Source: Roseburia intestinalis L1-82 | GTDB lineage: Bacteria > Bacillota > Clostridia > Lachnospirales > Lachnospiraceae | Length of the DNA: 64,000 bases | Reading direction: 5' to 3' | Assembly (NCBI RefSeq): GCF_900537995.1 | Contig: NZ_LR027880.1 | Span: 1,124,001 to 1,188,000 of the forward strand | Shown: piece by piece, positions 55,272 to 61,170 of the stretch | Position numbering within the stretch: position 1 is the first letter of the stretch | How the letters are laid out: every line of letters starts with the position of its first letter | The notes under the pieces: model-generated | What the model saw: only the letters and a program-made list of their open reading frames with translations | Databases searched by the model: none | Told to the model about the DNA's origin: nothing | Program-made: the position numbers and the translations under genes

Positions 55272-57578
55272 ATGTTTCGGGATGATTTTGTTTGGGGTGT
55301 TGCGAGCAGTTCCTATCAGGTAGAGGGAACCGATGCAAACGATGGAAGAGGAAAAACAGTCTGGGATGCATTTACGGAGGCAGGCAGGATTTTCGAAAAT
55401 CAGAATGCTTATACGACCTGTGATCATATGCATCATTATAAGGAAGATTACGCGCTGATGAAAAATCTTGGTATCAAGGCATATCGTTTTTCATTAAACT
55501 GGGCACGTATTCTGCCGGAAGGAACCGGTCGTGTCAATGAAAAAGCGATCCGGATGTACCGTGATATGATCACATGTATGAAAGAAAATGGGATTACGCC
55601 ATATATTACCATGTTTCACTGGGAGTTTCCGCAGGCTCTTTATGAAAAGGGTGGCTGGCTGAACCCGGAAGTGGCAGACTGGTTTGGTGAGTATGCGAAG
55701 GTAGTTGCAGAGCGTTTTTCCGATATTTGTGAATACTTTATCACGATCAATGAACCGCAGTGTGTGGTTGGACTTGGACATTTAAGCGGTGTACATGCAC
55801 CGGGAGTAAAAATGTCAATCAAAGATACTTTCCAGATCGCACACAATCTGATGAAGGCACATGGCCAGGCTGTTATCAATCTGCGTAAATATGCAGTCCG
55901 GGATATCAAAGTCGGATACGCACCGACCGGAGGTGTCGCTTATCCTTATACGGATAAACCGGAGGACATTGAAGCTGCGAAAAAAGTATATTTTGGTTTC
56001 TATAATCCGATGGATAACTGGACCTGGAATGTAGCATGGTTTTCGGATCCTGTATTTTTAGGGCATTATCCGAAAGAAGGATTGGAGAAATTTGCGCAGT
56101 ATCTGCCAGAGATCACGGAAGAAGATATGAAGCTGATCCATCAGCCGCTTGATTTTATGGGACAGAATATATACAATGGTTACTATGTCCGTGCAGGAGA
56201 GAACGGTGAACCGGAATTTGTGGACCGTGAACCGGGATTTCCTAAGACAGGAGCAGACTGGCCGGTAACGCCGGAAGCTTTTTATTATGGTATAAAATTT
56301 CTGACAGAGCGTTATCCATTGCCGCTTTACATCACGGAAAACGGCATGTCCTGTCATGATAATATCAGCGCAGATGGCAGGGTGCATGATCCAAACCGTA
56401 TCACGTTTCTGGATTCCTATATCGGAGCCATGCAGCGTGCAAGCGATGAAGGTGCAGATGTAAGGGGATATTTCCTGTGGACATTTCTTGATAATTTTGA
56501 GTGGTCCGATGGATACAAACAGCGTTTTGGTATCATTTATGTAGACTTTACAACGCAGCAGCGCATTGTAAAGGATTCGGCATTCTGGTATCAGAAAGTA
56601 ATAGAAACGAATGGAGGAATACTTAGTATGAATCAGGCAAATAAAGATATTTTATTTTTAGACCCGGTATGTACGCACAATATCTGGGGCGGTACAAAGT
56701 TAAGAGAGGAGTTCGGCTATCCGGTAGAGGGTGATGACATCGGCGAGTGCTGGGGCATCTCCGCACATCCAAACGGAGACGGAACCGTTCGAAGCGGCGC
56801 ATTTTCCGGCATGAAGTTATCTGCTGTATGGAAAGAACATCCGGAAGTGTTCGGCAATTACGACTGTGACCGTTTCCCGCTTCTCACGAAGATCATTGAT
56901 GCAAGAGACGATTTAAGTATCCAGGTACATCCAAATGATGATTATGCAAAAGTGCATGAAAATGGTTCTTTTGGAAAGACGGAGTGCTGGTATATCATGG
57001 ATGCACCGGAGGGAGCAACACTTGTTATCGGACATAATGCAAAGACGAAAGAAGAACTTTCCGATATGATCCATCAGGGAAGATGGAAAGAATTTATCCG
57101 TGAGATTCCGGTGAAAAAAGGTGATTTTATCCAGATCGATCCGGGAACGGTTCATGCAATCAAGGGTGGACTTTTAATTTTAGAGACACAGCAGAACAGT
57201 GATATTACTTACCGTGTTTATGACTATGACCGTCTCTCGAATGGAAAGCCAAGAGAGCTTCATGTGGAAAAGAGTATTGATGTCATCACAGTTCCGGCAA
57301 AATCTGTGGATGACAGCGTAAAATCCGCACTGAATCTGCCGGAAAATCAGTTGAATGAGCTGTATTCCTGCAAATATTATACGATCTTTAAGGCAGATGT
57401 AAATGGAAAGATGGAATTTGAGCAGAAGTATCCGTTCCTGTTAGTATCTGTTTTAGAGGGAGATGGAATCGTGGGCAGCAGCCCGGTGAAGAAGGGAGAT
57501 CATTTTATCCTGCCGAATGGTTATGGAAAAGTTGAGATGCAGGGGAAGATGAGTCTGATCGTTTCTACTGTAAAATAA
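55272..57578 (+). CDS. GH1 beta-glucosidase fused to mannose-6-phosphate isomerase
   Basis: One 768-codon frame joins two complete enzymes. Residues 1-450 are a GH1 beta-glucosidase with acid/base Glu161 (FITINEPQ) and nucleophile Glu356 (YITENGMS). Residues 453-768 are a type I phosphomannose isomerase (ManA) with zinc ligands in SIQVHPNDDY, KTECWYIMD and PGTVHAIKGG. The join is at Met453, which is itself preceded by GGAGG (56613-56617) with ten-base spacing, so ManA could also be made alone. The GH1 part would trim glucose from glucomannan oligosaccharides; ManA turns mannose-6-phosphate into fructose-6-phosphate, the exit of the pathway. Confidence 0.92.
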   Translation: MFRDDFVWGVASSSYQVEGTDANDGRGKTVWDAFTEAGRIFENQNAYTTCDHMHHYKEDYALMKNLGIKAYRFSLNWARILPEGTGRVNEKAIRMYRDMITCMKENGITPYITMFHWEFPQALYEKGGWLNPEVADWFGEYAKVVAERFSDICEYFITINEPQCVVGLGHLSGVHAPGVKMSIKDTFQIAHNLMKAHGQAVINLRKYAVRDIKVGYAPTGGVAYPYTDKPEDIEAAKKVYFGFYNPMDNWTWNVAWFSDPVFLGHYPKEGLEKFAQYLPEITEEDMKLIHQPLDFMGQNIYNGYYVRAGENGEPEFVDREPGFPKTGADWPVTPEAFYYGIKFLTERYPLPLYITENGMSCHDNISADGRVHDPNRITFLDSYIGAMQRASDEGADVRGYFLWTFLDNFEWSDGYKQRFGIIYVDFTTQQRIVKDSAFWYQKVIETNGGILSMNQANKDILFLDPVCTHNIWGGTKLREEFGYPVEGDDIGECWGISAHPNGDGTVRSGAFSGMKLSAVWKEHPEVFGNYDCDRFPLLTKIIDARDDLSIQVHPNDDYAKVHENGSFGKTECWYIMDAPEGATLVIGHNAKTKEELSDMIHQGRWKEFIREIPVKKGDFIQIDPGTVHAIKGGLLILETQQNSDITYRVYDYDRLSNGKPRELHVEKSIDVITVPAKSVDDSVKSALNLPENQLNELYSCKYYTIFKADVNGKMEFEQKYPFLLVSVLEGDGIVGSSPVKKGDHFILPNGYGKVEMQGKMSLIVSTVK
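56613..56630 (+). promoter_or_regulatory. Internal ribosome binding site and start inside the GH1-ManA frame
   Basis: GGAGG at 56613-56617 and an in-frame ATG at 56628-56630, at the exact border between the two enzymes. Confidence 0.65.
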
Positions 57579-57591
57579 TTATTTTGAGATG

Positions 57592-57631
57592 AAAAATCCG
57601 CAGGATGTTAGAGCACACCTGCGGATTTTTT
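57592..57631 (+). terminator. Terminator of the mannan operon
   Basis: AAAAATCCGCAGG (57592-57604) pairs with CCTGCGGATTTTTT (57618-57631). Confidence 0.92.
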
Positions 57632-57635
57632 GATG

Positions 57636-57743
57636 AACGGGGCAGACTTGGTGAATAGCAATGTTAAAAACGGGGCAAAATATAATTATATTAAATTTAA
57701 AAACGGGGCAAATTGTAATGATAATGATTGAAAAAACGGGGCA
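57636..57743 (+). repeat. Four direct repeats at exact 33-bp spacing
   Basis: AACGGGGCA starts at 57636, 57669, 57702 and 57735, always 33 bases apart; the last three are preceded by extra A and all are followed by (G/A)A. The spacers are A+T-rich and unrelated. On the minus strand the period yields an 11-residue repeat with the core CPVF or CPVH. Confidence 0.85.
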
Positions 57744-57776
57744 GATAGTGTATTGTGTAATTGGAGGTATGAATTT

Positions 57777-59123
57777 ATGTACAGACAAGATTCAATTGCA
57801 ATTGGCGAATGGATTAAAAATTCAAATAAGGCATTATTAGTGACAGGAGCAAGACAGATAGGAAAAACATGGCTCATAAGAGATGAAATTGAAAAGAGCG
57901 GATATACTAAGTTTGAAGTGAATTTTATTGATCAGCCGGATATGGTTTCCTACTTAAATGCAGAGATGAGTGCGGAAGATTTTTTGATTAAATTAAAAAT
58001 GATCATGCCAGAAGATTGCAAATCGCATGAAACGGTTGTTTTTTTTGATGAGATTCAGAAATGCCCGGAAATAGTAACTAAAATAAAATTTCTTGTAGAT
58101 GAGGGAAGTTTTAAGTATGTAATGAGCGGATCCTTATTAGGGTTAGAACTGAAAGGTATCGCTTCGGCTCCGGTTGGATACCTGACTGTTTTAAAGATGT
58201 ACCCTATGGATTTCGAAGAATTTATGATGGCGAATAATGTCTCAGTAACTACATTAGATATGCTAAATGAAAAATTTAAAAACGCCAGTCCTGTGGACGA
58301 ATTTGTACATCAGAAGCTTTTGTCTATGTTTTTTGTTTATCTTATTGTTGGAGGAATGCCAGATGCTGTAAAAACTTATATAGAAACAAAAGATATTCGA
58401 GAGGTTGACAAAGTACAACGTGATATAACAACGCTTTATAAAGAGGATTTTTCCCAATATGAGATTGAGGACAGAAAGCTTAAGTTAAAGTCCATATATG
58501 ACATTATTCCTGCTGAACTAAATAAGCAGAATAAAAAGTTTGTATTTACGATGTTGGATAAAGAACTGAAATTTGACAGATACGAAAATAGTTTTTTGTG
58601 GTTAAAAGATGCAGGTGTGGCGTTGCCGGTTTATAATATTGAGGCACCAGTTATTCCACTTTTAGCAAGCAAGAGCAGTAATATATTCAGACTTTTTTCG
58701 AGCGACATTGGATTGTTGACAAGTGCATATCCGGCAGAAACAAAAATGGAATTAATTAATAAAAACGGAGAAGTGAACAACGGAGCACACTTTGAAAATG
58801 CTGTCGCACAGCAATTAACGGCGAATGGTTTTACACCATATTTCTGTAAAAAGAAAAATATTGGTGAAATGGATTTTGTGATAGAAATGAATGGAAAAGT
58901 TGTTCCGATTGAAGTTAAGTCTGGTAAGGCATATAAATCACACAAAGCTTTGGATAATTTTATGAACATACCGGATTATCATCTTGAGAAAGCCTATGTT
59001 TTTTCCGTTGGAAATGTAGAAACAGAAGGAACTGTGACATATCTTCCAATCTATATGTGTTATCTGTTAAAAGAGCAGAAACTCGGTCAGATGATCGTAG
59101 AGTTGGATACTACTGGTTTGTAG
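57777..59123 (+). CDS. AAA_14/DUF4143 ATPase
   Basis: A 448-residue protein of the family common in gut bacteria: AAA_14 domain with Walker A TGARQIGKTWL near 22-32 and Walker B ETVVFFDEIQKCPE near 84-97, then a C-terminal DUF4143 domain with a nuclease-like GEMDFVIEMNGKVVPIEVKSGK motif near 364-385 (PD-(D/E)XK pattern D, E-x-K). Base composition and codon use are more A+T-rich than the neighbouring operons, which suggests acquisition by transfer. The ATG at 57777 has GGAGG nine bases upstream. Role unknown; DNA-targeting or toxin-like functions are guesses. Confidence 0.9.
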   Translation: MYRQDSIAIGEWIKNSNKALLVTGARQIGKTWLIRDEIEKSGYTKFEVNFIDQPDMVSYLNAEMSAEDFLIKLKMIMPEDCKSHETVVFFDEIQKCPEIVTKIKFLVDEGSFKYVMSGSLLGLELKGIASAPVGYLTVLKMYPMDFEEFMMANNVSVTTLDMLNEKFKNASPVDEFVHQKLLSMFFVYLIVGGMPDAVKTYIETKDIREVDKVQRDITTLYKEDFSQYEIEDRKLKLKSIYDIIPAELNKQNKKFVFTMLDKELKFDRYENSFLWLKDAGVALPVYNIEAPVIPLLASKSSNIFRLFSSDIGLLTSAYPAETKMELINKNGEVNNGAHFENAVAQQLTANGFTPYFCKKKNIGEMDFVIEMNGKVVPIEVKSGKAYKSHKALDNFMNIPDYHLEKAYVFSVGNVETEGTVTYLPIYMCYLLKEQKLGQMIVELDTTGL

Positions 59124-59205
59124 ATCGAAAAGGTTATTATTATCATAGATGAGTATGACGTCCTGTTAGGCTATAAAAGGACTGTAAGTTGTGATTGGAG
59201 AGTAG
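59124..59205 (+). pseudogene. Fragment of an AAA-ATPase-like gene
   Basis: Straight after the stop of the previous gene and in the same frame, the DNA reads IEKVIIIIDEYDVLLGYKR, which matches the Walker B region (VIVLIDEYDVPL) of the AAA-ATPase_like/DUF1703 family, then loses any similarity. It looks like a relic left by recombination. Confidence 0.45.
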
Positions 59206-59209
59206 ATTT

Positions 59210-59253
59210 AAAGTCTCAACGTAGAAAGCTATGCCTGCGTTGAGACTTTTTTC
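59210..59253 (+). terminator. Terminator after the ATPase gene
   Basis: AAAGTCTCAACG (59210-59221) pairs with CGTTGAGACTTT (59238-59249), with six T. Confidence 0.9.
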
Positions 59254-59305
59254 TAGTGCAGTGACCTATTGCTATTTAGAAAAATGATGTACTGGTGCAG
59301 CACAA

Positions 59306-60169
59306 TTATAAGATGGCTAATCCAGCCTTTAGGAGAGCAGCATCCACAACATGCTCGATCAGGACAGAAGTTGTGACACTTCCGACACCGCCCGGAACAG
59401 GAGTGATCGCATCCACAACAGGTTCTGCGTCGGCGAAGTTTACATCGCCGCAGAGTTTGCCCTCCTCGTTTACGTTGATCCCTACGTCAATGACAGTCTG
59501 ACCGGCGCGCAGATAGTCTGCGCCAATGACACCTGCTCTTCCGGCGGCAACGATCACGATATCAGCTTCTTTTACAACGGATGGCATATCTTTTGTTTTC
59601 GTGTGACAGATCGTGACAGTTGCGTTTTTCTGGAGAAGCATCATGGCGGCTGGTTTTCCAACGACGGGACTTCTGCCGATCACGACAGCTTTTTTGCCGG
59701 AGCAGTCGATGCCATAGTGATCTAAAATCTTCATGCAGGCACTCGGTGTACACGGTGCAAAACCGGTTTGTTTTCCAAGGAAAACAGAGGCCATGGATCG
59801 GTCAGTGATGCCATCAATGTCTTTTTCTACGGCGAGCGCGTTGATGATCTTATTTTCATCTAAATGACGCGGCAGAGGACGGAAGAGTAATACGCCGTGA
59901 ATATCGTCTGCCTCATTTACCTGTGCGATCGTATTTAAAACCATTTCCTCTGAGGCATCTTCCGGAAGCAGGAATTTTTCATAGGAAACGCCAAGAGTTT
60001 CACAGCGTTTAGTCGCACCGCGCTCGTAAGAAATATCATCTTCTCTTTCACCAATGCGGATGATGCCGAGTTTTGGTGTGATATGATGTGCAGTGAGCAG
60101 TTCTGTTTTTTTTCGGATTTCTTCATTTAAAGAAGCGGTAACTTCTTTTCCTGATAATAATTTAGCCAT
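59306..60169 (-). CDS. folD: Methylenetetrahydrofolate dehydrogenase/cyclohydrolase
   Basis: A 287-residue FolD that links 5,10-methylene- and 10-formyl-tetrahydrofolate. Family marks: SYERGATKRCETLGV near residue 52, GVLLFRPLPRHLDE near 100 (usual LPLP-type motif), PCTPSACMKILDHYGID near 145, and VIGRSPVVGKPAAMML near 167. The lone LFRPLP in place of LVQLPLP is a mild deviation. The ATG at 60169 has GGAGG five bases upstream. It lies downstream of fchA on the same strand, consistent with one-carbon function, and supplies formyl groups used by purN. Confidence 0.93.
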   Translation of the reverse strand: MAKLLSGKEVTASLNEEIRKKTELLTAHHITPKLGIIRIGEREDDISYERGATKRCETLGVSYEKFLLPEDASEEMVLNTIAQVNEADDIHGVLLFRPLPRHLDENKIINALAVEKDIDGITDRSMASVFLGKQTGFAPCTPSACMKILDHYGIDCSGKKAVVIGRSPVVGKPAAMMLLQKNATVTICHTKTKDMPSVVKEADIVIVAAGRAGVIGADYLRAGQTVIDVGINVNEEGKLCGDVNFADAEPVVDAITPVPGGVGSVTTSVLIEHVVDAALLKAGLAIL

Positions 60170-60249
60170 TGGTACCTCCATTTTTGCAAGTTTGTATCTC
60201 TGTTTTTATTTTTGCACATAGATTGTTTGAGAAAATGTACAATCCATGT

Positions 60250-60897
60250 TTATCTGATTTTTGAGCAGACCCGATTGAAAATCTCGTCAGCCTTCTGTTC
60301 GTATTTTTCACGCAGTTCATCAGCTTCCTTATTATAGGAAGCGGCAGCTTCTTTGTCAGCCATGGATTTTGTGTTGATGTAGATATTTAAGGATGCCCCC
60401 TGAAGAGCAGATTTTAGCAGCGTGGCGCCGACACCGGCATCGCTGATGGCAATTTTACTGCCCTTTTCGGCAAAGGTTTCAATCAGATCGATCGCCTCTG
60501 CGCAGGTCCGCATGATCTCAAGTGGAACTTCACAGGCTCCCACTAAGGCGGCTTCAATTACTTCTGCCTTTTTTTCAATTTCTTCCGGTGTGCTTTTTGG
60601 CATGCCGTAGGCGGCGCTTAACGGTTCGAAAGCTTCGGCGTCTTTTTCCACGAGATCTAAAAGCCGTGCTGTGATGTCGTCAGCTTTTTTCTTACATTGA
60701 ATGATATCCTTTTCCACAGCGGCATAGGTCTTTTTTCCAACGGTAAGGCTCCCGACCATATTTCCAAGAGCGATGCCGATCGCGCCGGCGAGAGCAGAAG
60801 CACCGCCGCCTCCCGGAACCGGAGCTTTGCCGGATAAAACGGTGATAAAATCTTTACAGGAATAATTTGTAAAGCATGAATTTGTCTGATGTTCCAT
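60250..60897 (-). CDS. fchA: Cyclodeaminase/cyclohydrolase family protein
   Basis: A 215-residue all-helical protein of the FTCD_C family (KDFITVLSGKAPVPGGGGASALAGAIGIALGNMVGSLT at 14-51; ISDAGVGATLLKSALQGASLNIYIN near 157-181). Stand-alone members next to folD are methenyl-tetrahydrofolate cyclohydrolase, FchA. The ATG at 60897 has GGAGG seven bases upstream; a longer frame from 60957 is possible but unlikely. Transcribed ahead of folD with an 80-base gap. Confidence 0.9.
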   Translation of the reverse strand: MEHQTNSCFTNYSCKDFITVLSGKAPVPGGGGASALAGAIGIALGNMVGSLTVGKKTYAAVEKDIIQCKKKADDITARLLDLVEKDAEAFEPLSAAYGMPKSTPEEIEKKAEVIEAALVGACEVPLEIMRTCAEAIDLIETFAEKGSKIAISDAGVGATLLKSALQGASLNIYINTKSMADKEAAASYNKEADELREKYEQKADEIFNRVCSKIR

Positions 60898-61032
60898 GAT
60901 ATTCCTCCATTGCACATTATTCTCCATACCTGTACGGTATTTTTTAACCATTTTCATTCGATAAGTTACAGTGATTGCTTTATTCTAACATATTGTAATT
61001 TTAAATGAAATAGAAATCCTGTAACCCGGTAC

Positions 61033-61062
61033 TTTCATACATTAAAAAATTAATGTATGAAA
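61033..61062. promoter_or_regulatory. Perfect 13-bp inverted repeat in a divergent region
   Basis: TTTCATACATTAA (61033-61045), four A, TTAATGTATGAAA (61050-61062), between fchA (leftward) and the sensor gene (rightward). There is no separate T-run outside the stem, so an operator is more likely than a terminator. Confidence 0.55.
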
Positions 61063-61170
61063 TCAACGGAAACAGTTGTCTTTTTACCGGTTTTTGTTAA
61101 AATATTAGTAGAGTTACCTGGGATAAAGCAATAGCACCTGTGTTATTGATGTACACATGAGGAAAAGGTT

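Noticed and set aside
57636..57743. CRISPR array
   Set aside because: The shared unit is only about 9-12 bases, spacers are low-complexity and no cas gene is present.
57579..57788. 69-codon minus-strand frame with 11-residue CPVF repeats
   Set aside because: It begins inside the ATPase gene, runs through the mannan-operon terminator and has no ribosome binding site; the period is explained by the 33-bp DNA repeat.
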